Source of the DNA: Chitinophagaceae bacterium T5-Br10_B2g13
Lineage (GTDB): Bacteria > Bacteroidota > Rhodothermia > Balneolales > Balneolaceae
Length of the DNA stretch: 37,963 bases
Direction: 5' to 3'
Assembly: GCA_001564065.1 (NCBI GenBank)
Contig: LKNA01000027.1
Coordinates: forward strand, 1 to 37,963
Shown here: piece after piece, positions 9,047-18,706 of the stretch
How the letters are laid out: every line of letters begins with the position of its first letter
Position numbering within the stretch: position 1 is the stretch's first letter
Translations under genes and position numbers: made by a program
The notes under the pieces: generated by a model
Databases searched by the model: none
What the model saw: the letters and a program-made list of their open reading frames with translations, nothing else
What the model was told of the DNA's origin: nothing

Positions 9047-9158
9047 AGGTAAATAGGGTTTCTCTTAAGCTCACATTTTAATAAACTCTGATTGAGAATA
9101 AATCATTGCACAGATCGGCAATTAATAGAAATTATTATTACCACTATATAGAGAAGCT

Positions 9159-9797
9159 ATGAAGATGTACCGGTATGAGTCAGAGTTATGGAAAGATGGA
9201 TTTACCAGGGTAATGGGACTTGATGAAGTTGGAAGAGGGTGCTTGTGTGGCCCCGTAGTAGCCGCCGGAGTCATTATTCAGCCCGGCACAGAACTCGATC
9301 CTGCAATTACCGACAGTAAAAAACTCTCTGATGTTAAACGACGAGACCTCGTACTTGAGATAAAAGAGAAATCTGTGTTTTGGACTGTTCAACAATGCTC
9401 GCCTCAAGAAATAGATAAGGTGAATATTTTAAAGGCTTCCATTCAGGCAATGATTAAGTGCAGCGAGGAGAGAGAGGCCAATCCAGATTTTCTTCTGGTT
9501 GATGGCAATCAGTTTTCCACCACCTTAATTCCACATAAATGTATTGTAAAAGGTGATGATAATTCTGCATCAATTGCTGCAGCTTCTATTCTGGCAAAAG
9601 TATACAGAGATGACATTATGGTTCAGCTTCATGAGAAGTACCCATACTACGGCTGGGACAGTAATGTCGGTTACCCTACTTCAAAACACTATCGGGGATT
9701 GGAAAAGTACGGGTACACAAAACATCACAGAAAATCATTCAAGCTGAAAACAGAAAAGGAATTTTCAGAAGAGGTTTTATCTGTAGATACTGAATGA
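9159..9797 (+). CDS. rnhB: Ribonuclease HII
   Basis: RNase HII cuts the RNA strand of RNA-DNA hybrids and starts removal of single ribonucleotides misincorporated in DNA. The four acidic catalytic residues are present: D22 and E23 in GLDEVGRG, D115 in LLVDGN, and D133 in KGDDNSAS. The GRG motif that recognises the 2'-OH junction (GRGCLCGP) and the YPTSKHYRGLEKYG block are also seen. At 212 residues it is of normal length. The ATG at 9159 is used; an ATG two codons later is equally possible. Its 3' end overlaps the end of the convergent rodA by 21 nt. Confidence 0.95.
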   Translation: MKMYRYESELWKDGFTRVMGLDEVGRGCLCGPVVAAGVIIQPGTELDPAITDSKKLSDVKRRDLVLEIKEKSVFWTVQQCSPQEIDKVNILKASIQAMIKCSEEREANPDFLLVDGNQFSTTLIPHKCIVKGDDNSASIAAASILAKVYRDDIMVQLHEKYPYYGWDSNVGYPTSKHYRGLEKYGYTKHHRKSFKLKTEKEFSEEVLSVDTE

Positions 9798-11027
9798 TCG
9801 CTTGTTTAAATCCAGGTTCAGACAGACGGCAAGCATTAGCGTATTGGCTAAAAATGCAGATCCACCGTAACTCACAAATGGCAGTGGGACTCCCATAATG
9901 GGCAACACAGCCGTAGCGCTTCCTATGTTGATTACAAAATGTGTAAAGTAGAGAAACGTAACAGAGATTATAACCAGCTGGGCAAAGGGGTGTTTATGGG
10001 TACTGGCCATCATCATCAAGCGTAAAAAGAGAAATGAGTACAGAATAAAGAGGATGGTGGAACCTATAAAACCGAACTCTTCACCAATTACACAATAGAT
10101 AAAATCTGTCCACTGCTCAGGTAAAAACCGAAGCTGAGTCTGAGTCCCTGCCATAAATCCTTTACCGGTTACACCACCCGATCCAATCGCAGTAGTGGCT
10201 TGAAGTACATTCCATCCGGCACCCTGAGGGTCCAGGGATGGATTGACAAAAGCCTCAACCCTGGCGCGCTGGTGTGGCTGTAAAATATGCTGTAATCCTA
10301 CTTCGGTACCGATAATAACTACCAGTCCCAGTACAAGCGCAGATAAACTATACCATCTGCTTTTCTGCAGGAACAGAACGGCAACTGCAATAATTATGGC
10401 TGCTGTAATGCCGAAAGGGATACCAATCACACTGAAATAACCTACAATTGCAGGAGATATCATGATAAGTGATATACCGTAAGGCAACCCCGACCAAAAG
10501 AGAACGACAGGTATCAGCGCAATGATTACAAGAGCCGTACCGGTGTCGTTCTGTAGAATTACGATCACCGCAGGAATCAGGATCATTAAAATTGTAGTCA
10601 GCGCTGTTTTGAAATTATTGGCCGACATATCTCTTTTGTGAGTAAGGTAGTTGGCAACAGCCAAAACTGTTGCGAACTTCAAAAACTCACTTACTTGCAA
10701 TCTGAATCCAAAAATAGACAACCATCTGCGTCCACCGCCAACTTCAACCCCGGTAAAGATGGTTAGTACGGCCAGAATGAGTGTAAAGCCATAAAAAATG
10801 TAGGCAACTCCCTGAAAGGTTCTGGGAGAAGTAAATTGTATGGCAACCAAAATTACGAGAGAGAGACCAACCCAGACAGTTTGACGCGCAAAGTTATTTT
10901 GTATATAGTCAGGTAAAAACTGGGCAACCTCACCCTGAGTGGCACTGTAAATTGCTACAAGGCCAAAAACAGCCAAACCTGCCCATGCGAATAGAACCGG
11001 CCAATTAAATTCGTTAGAGTTCCTCAT
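9777..11027 (-). CDS. rodA: Rod-shape SEDS peptidoglycan glycosyltransferase RodA
   Basis: RodA is the membrane glycan-strand polymerase of the elongation machinery and pairs with PBP2. The 416-residue protein has about ten hydrophobic segments, beginning with FNWPVLFAWAGLAVFGLVA. SEDS signatures include VEVGGGRRWLSIFGF near 90, LQNDTGTAL near 159, QATTAIGSGGVTGKGF near 278 and PLPFVSYGGSA near 380. It starts 1 nt after the mrdA stop, so the two are translationally coupled, which fits the obligatory RodA-PBP2 complex. It is the last gene of the mre operon. Confidence 0.96.
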   Translation of the reverse strand: MRNSNEFNWPVLFAWAGLAVFGLVAIYSATQGEVAQFLPDYIQNNFARQTVWVGLSLVILVAIQFTSPRTFQGVAYIFYGFTLILAVLTIFTGVEVGGGRRWLSIFGFRLQVSEFLKFATVLAVANYLTHKRDMSANNFKTALTTILMILIPAVIVILQNDTGTALVIIALIPVVLFWSGLPYGISLIMISPAIVGYFSVIGIPFGITAAIIIAVAVLFLQKSRWYSLSALVLGLVVIIGTEVGLQHILQPHQRARVEAFVNPSLDPQGAGWNVLQATTAIGSGGVTGKGFMAGTQTQLRFLPEQWTDFIYCVIGEEFGFIGSTILFILYSFLFLRLMMMASTHKHPFAQLVIISVTFLYFTHFVINIGSATAVLPIMGVPLPFVSYGGSAFLANTLMLAVCLNLDLNKRSFSIYR

Positions 11028-11028
11028 C

Positions 11029-12867
11029 CTATTCTGACTCCTGCTCTACTCTGGGTTGAAAATTTAGAACGTAATCGAGAATCCAGTTTCTTCTTGGACT
11101 AATCTCACCGTTGATATATTTCTCCATAAGCAGACCGGCCACCGGAGCAGCTGAGATAGATCCAAATCCGGAATTTTCAGTCAGAACTGCTACCGCTATT
11201 TTTGGATCATCCATTGGAGCGTAGGCAATAAACCAACCGTGATTTGCGCCATGCGGGTTTTGTGATGTTCCAGTTTTACCGGCTACCTCAATATCGGGTA
11301 AGTTGGTATAGAAGCGTCCGCTCCCTTCGGTTACAACACTTCTCATGCCTCGCCGTACAATTTCAAGGTGATCGTCCCTGATCCAATCAATATGTACCTT
11401 TTCAGGATTTGTATACCGTATGTCGTTTTCGCTGAACTTAATTTCTTTAACTAAATGAGGCTGAACTTTATACCCGCCATTTGCAATACTTGAAACAGCA
11501 ACGGCCATTTGAAGTGGCGATGCAGAAACAAGGCCCTGGCCAATTCCAAGACTGATCAGATCACCTATACTCCACCTCCGTGCTCCGAAAGTCTGATCCA
11601 GATAGGTGCTGTCGGGCACAATTCCTGATCGTTCTGATGGCAGGTCTATTCCGTTTAGCGGACCAATCCCAAAATCCTTGATCAATCGGGACCATTCGTT
11701 CAATTGACCGTTGCTGGCCACTCTGTCCATCATCCAGTAGAAAAAATAGTTACTCGATACCGCAATAGATTCTTCAATATCGTAATCACCCGGATCAGCG
11801 AGGTCGCCATATCGTCGTCCACGAGAATAGTAGCCGGGGCTTGTTAAAACAGTATTTTCATTAAAAATACCCATATGTAATCCGACCAATGCCATGAAAG
11901 GCTTAAATGTAGATCCTGGAGGCTGTCGAGAGGATATGGCTCGATTAAAAAGTGGAGTTTTAGGATCCGTATTAATCGTTCTCCAGTAGTCCATGTCCAT
12001 TCGTCCCGCCAATCTGGATATTTCATATTGAGGCGTACTTACCATGCTCAATATTTCACCGGTATTTGGATCCATGGCAACCAAAGCACCTGTCATATTC
12101 ACCATCAATTTTTCGGCAAAGCTTTGCAACTCAGCGTCTATAGATGTAACTAAATCACTTCCTTTACTGGGTGGTGAGTCAAGTTCTCCATTATTGAATG
12201 GTCCAAGAGTTTGCCCATAGGCGTTGACGCGAAGGTACTGGCTCCCTAATTCTCCTCTCAGGTGCTCTTCGTATACCATTTCAATACCGCTTTTTCCAAT
12301 CTTATCACCTAATCGAACACGATCTGATTGTAAATACTCCTCTCTCGATGCTTCTCTAAGGTATCCAAATATATGAGACCCCTGAAGTTCAGAATGATAG
12401 TTTCGTTTACTGTCAACCTGATGACCGATTCCGGGTAACTGCCACTTGTTTTCCTGTATATTTGAAAATACTTCGAAAGGAACTTCTGTAAATAACCTCG
12501 AGGAACGCTGCCATGAGTAATCTTGCGCAACCTGTATTCTATCCATCAATTCCTCGTTTTCAATGCCAAGCAGTTCAGCCAACAGAGGAATTTTCCCCCT
12601 GTCGAAGTTAGCGGGAGTGATGGTGATAGAGTAGATAGGCTGGTTGTCTACAAGTATGGTTCCATTCCTGTCAAGTATTAAACCGCGTGCGGGATTGATC
12701 ATCTCCATCCGTAGAGAGTTTTGCATACTGAGGGGGGAGTACTTTTCGTAGTCAACGATCTGAAGCTGAAAAACACGTATAAAAAGGACAAGCAAGCCAA
12801 TAATAATTACGGCCTGAAGAATGCGTATAGACGCCTTAGTCTGCTCCGGATTTCGTCTCCTTGCCAT
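11029..12867 (-). CDS. mrdA: Penicillin-binding protein 2, peptidoglycan transpeptidase
   Basis: PBP2 crosslinks peptidoglycan during side-wall elongation and is the partner of RodA. A single N-terminal membrane anchor (IRILQAVIIIGLLVLFIRVF) is followed by a dimerisation/pedestal region at about residues 50-230 and the transpeptidase domain at about 250-590. The penicillin-binding motifs are intact: STFK with the acyl-enzyme Ser at 319, SSN in AVSSNYFF, and KTGT in VAGKTGTSQNP. At 612 residues it matches the family. It is 2 nt after mreD and 1 nt before rodA. ATG start. Confidence 0.96.
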   Translation of the reverse strand: MARRRNPEQTKASIRILQAVIIIGLLVLFIRVFQLQIVDYEKYSPLSMQNSLRMEMINPARGLILDRNGTILVDNQPIYSITITPANFDRGKIPLLAELLGIENEELMDRIQVAQDYSWQRSSRLFTEVPFEVFSNIQENKWQLPGIGHQVDSKRNYHSELQGSHIFGYLREASREEYLQSDRVRLGDKIGKSGIEMVYEEHLRGELGSQYLRVNAYGQTLGPFNNGELDSPPSKGSDLVTSIDAELQSFAEKLMVNMTGALVAMDPNTGEILSMVSTPQYEISRLAGRMDMDYWRTINTDPKTPLFNRAISSRQPPGSTFKPFMALVGLHMGIFNENTVLTSPGYYSRGRRYGDLADPGDYDIEESIAVSSNYFFYWMMDRVASNGQLNEWSRLIKDFGIGPLNGIDLPSERSGIVPDSTYLDQTFGARRWSIGDLISLGIGQGLVSASPLQMAVAVSSIANGGYKVQPHLVKEIKFSENDIRYTNPEKVHIDWIRDDHLEIVRRGMRSVVTEGSGRFYTNLPDIEVAGKTGTSQNPHGANHGWFIAYAPMDDPKIAVAVLTENSGFGSISAAPVAGLLMEKYINGEISPRRNWILDYVLNFQPRVEQESE

Positions 12868-12869
12868 CT

Positions 12870-13346
12870 CTACCTGTCCGTTCTAACTAGATGTAAAAAC
12901 CCGCCGATTACGGCTGTCATCAAGGTACTGACCACCATCAAACTCCAGAATATGTAACCTGATGTGTAAGCCTCTGTAAACATCGTGAGCACCCAAAAGA
13001 TAAGATTGTGAAGAAATGTTACGGCCAATATGATTAAAAATACTTGCCAAAAAATAAACCTGTTCTCTGATATACGATTTAAATAACTGTGTAGTATAAA
13101 AACGATGAGGGTTTTTGAAAACATATTCAGTCCCCAGAGATCAGCAAAAGCATCCTGAAAAAAGGCTAAAAAAGCAGTAAGAATTAAACTCTCTGTTTTA
13201 CTTCGTTTTGTGCAGAGCCAAATCAAATAGATCAGTACAAGATCTACCTCACCGTCAAAGATTCTTAAGTTCTTGAATAGAAGTAACTGAACAGCTACAA
13301 TGCCAAGACCAATAAATAGAAACCGTATAGTATCTGATTTTATCAA
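12870..13346 (-). CDS. mreD: Rod shape-determining protein MreD
   Basis: MreD is a small integral membrane component of the elongasome. The 158-residue protein consists of about five hydrophobic segments and has the FFQDAFADLWGLNMFSKT stretch that corresponds to the conserved D-x-x-G-L/N region after helix 2-3 in MreD. The start is a TTG whose last bases overlap the TGA stop of mreC (4-nt overlap), a typical coupling arrangement. The call rests mainly on topology, size and position between mreC and mrdA. Confidence 0.88.
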   Translation of the reverse strand: MIKSDTIRFLFIGLGIVAVQLLLFKNLRIFDGEVDLVLIYLIWLCTKRSKTESLILTAFLAFFQDAFADLWGLNMFSKTLIVFILHSYLNRISENRFIFWQVFLIILAVTFLHNLIFWVLTMFTEAYTSGYIFWSLMVVSTLMTAVIGGFLHLVRTDR

Positions 13347-14170
13347 AACAGTTCTTCTTGTTGGATAATCAGTTGATGGATGGTTGTATCCGGCTCGAAA
13401 GCGACTACAAATGCTTCAGAAAGTGTAAACAGATCAGCGAATGCTCTCAGGTAGATGGTTTGAGTTTCTACTCCTCTGCCCGGCTCAACTGCTGTGATCT
13501 CCCCAATGGGAATTCCCGGAGGAAACTGATTACTTGCACCGGAAGTCTCAACAATCTGTCCCACATTTACAGGAATGGTTTGAGGAACGTACTGCAGGAT
13601 CAGTTCATACTCAGATCTGCCTGTCCAGGAAACAATGCCGTACGCTCGAGAGCCCTGTATGCGTGCACTGACCCTGAAAAGCGAGTTGGAGTAGGGGAGT
13701 ACTTGTGCGTAATTATTTGCTGTAAAGTTGATTTGCCCAATCAGTCCGTCAGAATTCATTAATGGCATACCCTGCTGAATACCTTCTGCCGTTCCCGCAT
13801 TTACTGTGAGTGAATTGTTCAATCCCTTAAGCTCTTTTGCGACAATTTGCACCGGTATAAGTGAATGTTCACTCTCTTCACGAAGATCAAGCAGCTCTCT
13901 TAGTATACGGTTCTGCTGGTCGGCAGATCTTAAACGACTCAACTCATCTTGAAGAAGAATATTTTGTCGTTGAAGGTATGTGTTGGTGGTCAATGCCTGC
14001 CTGTAAATGCGAATGTTTGATAGCGGCTGCTCTAAATAGCTTAAAACGGTGACAGATACTTTTCTTGCGTTTTGCAGTCCGCCATCATGTCTGCTTACCA
14101 TCATACCGATTGCGAGTAGCAGAATAAGTGCGGTTATGATGTAATCTTTGGCATCAGCTAAACGTCGCAT
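13343..14170 (-). CDS. mreC: Rod shape-determining protein MreC
   Basis: MreC is the periplasmic scaffold linking MreB filaments to PBP2. The 275-residue protein has one N-terminal membrane span (about 10-25), a coiled coil at about 60-105 rich in Leu/Gln/Arg, and the two beta-barrel lobes typical of MreC. The latter include VNAGTAEGIQQGMPLMN near 122 and VGQIVETSGASNQFPPGIPI near 202. It lies 15 nt after mreB and overlaps mreD by 4 nt. Normal length, ATG start. Confidence 0.94.
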   Translation of the reverse strand: MRRLADAKDYIITALILLLAIGMMVSRHDGGLQNARKVSVTVLSYLEQPLSNIRIYRQALTTNTYLQRQNILLQDELSRLRSADQQNRILRELLDLREESEHSLIPVQIVAKELKGLNNSLTVNAGTAEGIQQGMPLMNSDGLIGQINFTANNYAQVLPYSNSLFRVSARIQGSRAYGIVSWTGRSEYELILQYVPQTIPVNVGQIVETSGASNQFPPGIPIGEITAVEPGRGVETQTIYLRAFADLFTLSEAFVVAFEPDTTIHQLIIQQEELF

Positions 14171-14185
14171 TCAATTGTTAAGGGC

Positions 14186-15256
14186 TTAAGAAATTACGCT
14201 TCGGTAGTACTCGATGTCTTCAAGTATTGCTCCCGTACCCCGAACCACAGCTGTGAGTGGATCTTCTGCGATGTGAACCGGAAGATCAGTTGTTTCCATG
14301 ATCAACTTATCGAGATTTTTTAACATCGCGCCACCACCGGTAAGCATGATTCCACGGTCTAAAATATCAGCAGAAAGTTCGGGCGGAGTTTGTTCCAACG
14401 ATTTGGTAATCGCCTCTACAATTGTATTAACGGATTCGGAAATTGCTTCGCGTACATCTTTAGAAGTTACCTGCCGAGTTCTGGGAACACCATTCACAAG
14501 GTCTCGCCCTTTGGTAATCATTTCGAGCTCTTCGTCAAGAGGAGCAGCCGATCCAATTTCACATTTAATCTTCTCTGCGGTTCTCTCACCAATCAGCAGA
14601 TTATGGTTTCTTCTGAAATAGCTGATAATGTCGTCGTTCAGTTCGTCGCCGCCAAGCCGTACAGATTGTGCGTAAACGATACCTGAAAGGGCAATAACCG
14701 CAATTTCTGTGGTACCGCCACCAATGTCGACAATCATGTTACCTACCGGTTCGTGAACATCCAAACCAATACCAATGGCAGCAGCCATGGGCTCATCTAC
14801 CAGGTAAACCTCTTTAGCGCCGGCATGCTCGGCACTGTCGCGAACGGCTCTTCGCTCAACTTCGGTAATGCCACTTGGCACACAAACCACCATCTGGCGT
14901 GTTGTAGAGTACCACTTCATTTTCACCTTTTTGATCATCCCTCTGATCATCTGCTCGGCTACTTCAAAATCTGCGATAACACCATCCCGAAGCGGGCGAA
15001 CAGTCCGGATGTTTCTGTGAGTTTTTTCATGCATCAGCCGGGCTTCGTGTCCGGTGGCAACAGGCTCGTTCTGATTATTTAACGCTACGATTGAGGGTTC
15101 ATTTAGAACAATACCCTGATCCCGTGCATATATAAGCGTATTTGCAGTACCAAGGTCAATAGCAATATCTGTGTAAAGAAAATCAAACAGACCTTTTTTT
15201 GTTTGATTTTTCGAATCTTTTGATTTTGTCTTTGTTGGGGTATAGGTATCCGACAT
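14186..15256 (-). CDS. mreB: Actin-like cell shape protein MreB
   Basis: MreB forms membrane-bound filaments that steer lateral peptidoglycan synthesis. The 356-residue protein shows the actin-fold nucleotide motifs: DIAIDLGTANTLIY near 31 (phosphate 1), VDIGGGTTEIAV near 176 (phosphate 2), and LTGGGAMLKNL near 308 (adenosine). A short charged N-terminal extension rich in Lys/Ser/Thr precedes the core and replaces the usual very short MreB N-terminus. It heads the mre operon. In the 103-bp leader a weak Bacteroidota-like box (TAAAGTTG on the coding strand, 15331-15338) is visible, not firmly a promoter. Confidence 0.97.
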   Translation of the reverse strand: MSDTYTPTKTKSKDSKNQTKKGLFDFLYTDIAIDLGTANTLIYARDQGIVLNEPSIVALNNQNEPVATGHEARLMHEKTHRNIRTVRPLRDGVIADFEVAEQMIRGMIKKVKMKWYSTTRQMVVCVPSGITEVERRAVRDSAEHAGAKEVYLVDEPMAAAIGIGLDVHEPVGNMIVDIGGGTTEIAVIALSGIVYAQSVRLGGDELNDDIISYFRRNHNLLIGERTAEKIKCEIGSAAPLDEELEMITKGRDLVNGVPRTRQVTSKDVREAISESVNTIVEAITKSLEQTPPELSADILDRGIMLTGGGAMLKNLDKLIMETTDLPVHIAEDPLTAVVRGTGAILEDIEYYRSVIS

Positions 15257-15359
15257 CGAGATGCGTGACTTTTCAGTTAATTTTTAGGGCAATGGATGAA
15301 AATACGATTTTGAAGCTCTATTTGCGAATTCAACTTTATAAGATTTTAATATTTCAAAA

Positions 15360-16931
15360 TCAATGTTTAAAGTGGCGTTTTCCGGTGAATATCATAGTCA
15401 TATCACTTTCATTGGCTGCCTTAATCACATCTTCGTCCCGAATGCTTCCACCCGGCTGAATAACAGCCGTTGCTCCTGCACTTGCTGCAGCTTCAACTCC
15501 GTCGGCAAACGGAAAAAATGCGTCTGATGCGATTGCTGATCCTTTAAGATCCAGTTTCTCTTTCTTTGCTTTATTTACGGCTATTTCAGAACTGTCTACC
15601 CGGCTGGTTTGTCCGGTTCCAATACCGAGCGTCTGCCGGTTTTTGGCATATACAATCGCATTGGATTTTACATGCTTCACAACTTTCCAGGCAAAAAGAA
15701 TATCAGCCATCTCTTCTTCTGATGGTGTACGCTCGGTTACCGTTTGCAGTTCGCCTTTCTCAATGGATTCAGAATCCGGTTGCTGAACAAGTGCTCCGCC
15801 AAATACAGATTTTACAGAAAGCGTTTCTGCTGCCGGAAACTTGAGAACTTTTACCAATCTCCTGTTTTTCTTTTGAGTTAACAGCTCCAGGGCCTCGTCA
15901 GAAAAAGAAGGAGCGAGGACTATTTCCGTAAAGATTTCATCGATTGCCTCAGCTGTTTGCAGATCCAGTGTTTTGTTTGAAATGACTATACCTCCAAAAG
16001 GAGACATCTTATCAGTTTCAAATGCTTTGCGATAAGCCTTGGTTAAACCCCCATCTGTGGCAACACCGCAAGGAACCGTGTGTTTAAAAATTGCGATGGT
16101 TGGGTCGTCATTCTGGAAATCAGCCATCAGGTTTAAGGCACTGTCAATGTCCAGATAGTTATTGTAGCTTAACTCTTTCCCATGAAAGCAGTCGATAAAA
16201 TTTTGCTGGTTTCCGTAGATACCGGCTTTTTGATGTGGATTCTCCCCGTAGCGTAAATCTGCTGATTTAGGAAGGCTCATGGTGAGCTGCTCCGGAAGTG
16301 CTCTTCCATCTATACTTGTGAAATACTCAGAAATGGCTGAATCGTAGTCTGCAGTGTGTTCGAATGCTTTTCGGGCCAGTTCTCGCCTTGTTGAAAAGGA
16401 GATGGCACCACCTTCTGACAACTCTTTTTTGAAATTCTCGTACTGATCGGGGCTTGTTAAAATAGAGACATGTGCAAAGTTCTTTGCAGCTGCTCTTACC
16501 ATTGTAGGGCCACCGATATCAATGTTTTCCGTAGCCTCAGCAGGTGTAATGTTCTCTTTTTTGACGGTTTCTTTGAATGGGTAAAGATTAACAATAACCA
16601 GCTCGATCGGTTTAATATCCAATTTTTGAAGTTCCTGGTTGTCGGGTTCATGGCTTGTGCGTGCTAAAATTCCGCCATGGATATTTGGGTGCAGAGTTTT
16701 TACCCGGCCGTCCAGGCATTCCGGAAACTGAGTTATCTCGCTTACATCTTTTACCGGAATTCCTGCATCTCTTACCACTTTCGCGGTGCCACCGGTGCTC
16801 AGAATTTCAACTTTGTTTTGATGCAATAGCTTTGCGAGGTCAACAATTCCGCTTTTGTCAGATACGGAGAGTAAAGCACGCTTAATTGTGAGTGGAGTTT
16901 CCGGGAGGTGGGAGAGAGGTTTTAAAGCCAC
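15360..16931 (-). CDS. purH: Bifunctional AICAR formyltransferase / IMP cyclohydrolase
   Basis: PurH carries out the last two steps of IMP synthesis: formylation of AICAR with 10-formyl-THF, then ring closure. The N-terminal IMP cyclohydrolase (MGS-like) domain covers about residues 15-150 (ALLSVSDKSGIVDLAK, STGGTAKVVRDAGI, DGRVKTLHP). The AICAR transformylase domain covers about 150-523 (DLRYGENPHQKA, IFKHTVPCGVA, the terminal FTGKRHFKH). The usual Lys-His-x-Asn-Pro-Cys-Gly motif has Val in place of Asn, while the catalytic Lys-His pair is kept. At 523 residues the length is normal. It starts 9 nt after purN in a two-gene purine operon. Confidence 0.97.
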   Translation of the reverse strand: MALKPLSHLPETPLTIKRALLSVSDKSGIVDLAKLLHQNKVEILSTGGTAKVVRDAGIPVKDVSEITQFPECLDGRVKTLHPNIHGGILARTSHEPDNQELQKLDIKPIELVIVNLYPFKETVKKENITPAEATENIDIGGPTMVRAAAKNFAHVSILTSPDQYENFKKELSEGGAISFSTRRELARKAFEHTADYDSAISEYFTSIDGRALPEQLTMSLPKSADLRYGENPHQKAGIYGNQQNFIDCFHGKELSYNNYLDIDSALNLMADFQNDDPTIAIFKHTVPCGVATDGGLTKAYRKAFETDKMSPFGGIVISNKTLDLQTAEAIDEIFTEIVLAPSFSDEALELLTQKKNRRLVKVLKFPAAETLSVKSVFGGALVQQPDSESIEKGELQTVTERTPSEEEMADILFAWKVVKHVKSNAIVYAKNRQTLGIGTGQTSRVDSSEIAVNKAKKEKLDLKGSAIASDAFFPFADGVEAAASAGATAVIQPGGSIRDEDVIKAANESDMTMIFTGKRHFKH

Positions 16932-16940
16932 GGTATTTGT

Positions 16941-17519
16941 TTAATTATTGTTTAAAATTTCAGCGATAACGTTTGGCAAAAGTTTGTGCTCTTCTTTTAA
17001 AACTTTTTGGGCAAGACTTTCAGGAGTATCGCCTTCTAAAACGGGCACTTTTTTCTGTTTAATGATGTCGCCCTTATCGTACTGCTCGTTTACATAATGT
17101 ACGGTACAACCGGATTCTTGTTCACCGGCTTCAATAACTGCTTTGTGCACATTAATCCCATAAAAGCCTTTGCCTCCAAATTTGGGCAGCAGCGAGGGGT
17201 GGATATTGATAATCTTATTTCGGTACTCTTCGATAACTTCAGAAGGAATTTTTTTTAAAAAACCGGCAAGCACAATTAGATCAGGTTTCCACTCATTTAG
17301 TTTTTTAATCAATATATCTGATAGGCCGGCGCCTGATTGATCTGTTGCTAAAACAAAGTGTGGAATATTGTATTTATAAGCTCTGTCTATAGCTCCAATA
17401 TTCGGTCGGCTGGCAATTAACCCGCTAATTTGCGCATCAATGTGTCCATTTTCGATAAAATCGATAATTGCCTGAAAATTACTTCCTGATCCGGAAGCAA
17501 ACACGACGATGTTTTTCAA
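16941..17519 (-). CDS. purN: Phosphoribosylglycinamide formyltransferase
   Basis: PurN transfers a formyl group from 10-formyl-THF to GAR in purine synthesis. The 192-residue protein begins IVVFASGSGSNFQAI, the phosphate-binding loop. It has the catalytic set in INIHPSLLPKFGG (Asn and His) and the downstream CTVHYVNEQYDKGDII with the conserved Asp. The start codon is TTG, and no ATG would preserve the first beta strand. It lies 9 nt before purH. The 77-bp gap to the upstream permease gene may hold its promoter, but I could not identify one. Confidence 0.95.
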   Translation of the reverse strand: MKNIVVFASGSGSNFQAIIDFIENGHIDAQISGLIASRPNIGAIDRAYKYNIPHFVLATDQSGAGLSDILIKKLNEWKPDLIVLAGFLKKIPSEVIEEYRNKIINIHPSLLPKFGGKGFYGINVHKAVIEAGEQESGCTVHYVNEQYDKGDIIKQKKVPVLEGDTPESLAQKVLKEEHKLLPNVIAEILNNN

Positions 17520-17596
17520 AATGGGAGTTTATGTATTAAACAGTTCGGCGGGAAGATAGGCAAAGATGGTTGATTATTCACCCCGGGAACCGGAAT

Positions 17597-18706
17597 CTAT
17601 TCAGGAATTTTTTCCTTTAACTGCGACGGATCTGTGGCCTCTCTGTTGAGCCGGAAAATATGATAGTTGTTAAAGCTCCAGACCACCTGGTTAAATGTGA
17701 TTTTGATGATTGTTGCTATTGGGATAGCAATCAACATTCCGAGAATACCTGCAGTCTGGGCGCCAACCATTATGATAAAAAGTATAGCAACCGGATGGAT
17801 ATCTGCCGACTTGGAAAAAATGAGTGGCTGCAGAACAACATTGTCCAATATCTGAGCGAATAGTACAGCTAAAATACTTGGCAACACCAACGAAAAATCG
17901 CCGGTTTCTATAATGGATATAATGATGGATAAAATGTATCCAATTAAAGGACCGAAGTAGGGAATGGAGTTTGAGATACCGATAGCAATACCCACAGAGG
18001 CGGCATTATTTAAACCTGCAAAAGAGAGAGCCAGCCAGGATGCAATACCTACCAGAGTACACTGCAGTGCAACACTTCTGAAATAGTGACCTAATCGGAT
18101 TTCGATTTTGTCAATCAGGGTCAGAATCGATTCAAAATATTTATTTGGAACAAGCTCTAGCAAATCTCTTCGGATTTTATATCCGTCCTTCAGGAAGAAA
18201 AATGTTGCGAATGGAATGATCAGAAATGCTGCGAATAGATTTGTAAAGATTCCGATGAGATCGCTTAAGATGTCAGAAAAACGGCCGATATTGAAAAAGT
18301 CTTCAGCAAGAATTTCAATATTCTCCCTCAGGTAACCCGGTGGTATAAAGTCGAGATATTCCCGAAGCTGCATCTCAACCTGATTGGCAATAAAGATCAT
18401 GTTGTCTATGGTGAGCTGCCGTGTCAATCCCGCCATTTGATTGGCCACAATCGGAATTACACTTGTAGAAATCCACACAATTAAGAGAATTACGGAGGAG
18501 AGCGTAATAGTAATAGCAAATGTGCGATTCATACCCGACGCCTGCATCCGGTTTACAACAGGATCAAGCAGATAGCTGAGCAGCATGGCGATAATTGCAT
18601 ACGCCACAAGATTGATGTAATTAAAAACGATAAGGGCAACCACAGCGAGTGCTGTAATTCCAACAACAGATTTGAAAATATTTTCGAATGTCAGGTTTTT
18701 AAACAT
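17597..18706 (-). CDS. AI-2E family transporter (permease)
   Basis: The 369-residue integral membrane protein has about eight hydrophobic segments and the family features PFATFFFLKDG near 165 and NSIPYFGPLIGYILS near 245. Family members have been linked to export of the autoinducer AI-2 and to Na+/H+ or other antiport, so the substrate here is open. Its start overlaps the end of recX by 8 nt, making it the third gene of the recA-recX transcript; there is no obvious functional link. It would be affected by any termination inside recX. Confidence 0.9.
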   Translation of the reverse strand: MFKNLTFENIFKSVVGITALAVVALIVFNYINLVAYAIIAMLLSYLLDPVVNRMQASGMNRTFAITITLSSVILLIVWISTSVIPIVANQMAGLTRQLTIDNMIFIANQVEMQLREYLDFIPPGYLRENIEILAEDFFNIGRFSDILSDLIGIFTNLFAAFLIIPFATFFFLKDGYKIRRDLLELVPNKYFESILTLIDKIEIRLGHYFRSVALQCTLVGIASWLALSFAGLNNAASVGIAIGISNSIPYFGPLIGYILSIIISIIETGDFSLVLPSILAVLFAQILDNVVLQPLIFSKSADIHPVAILFIIMVGAQTAGILGMLIAIPIATIIKITFNQVVWSFNNYHIFRLNREATDPSQLKEKIPE

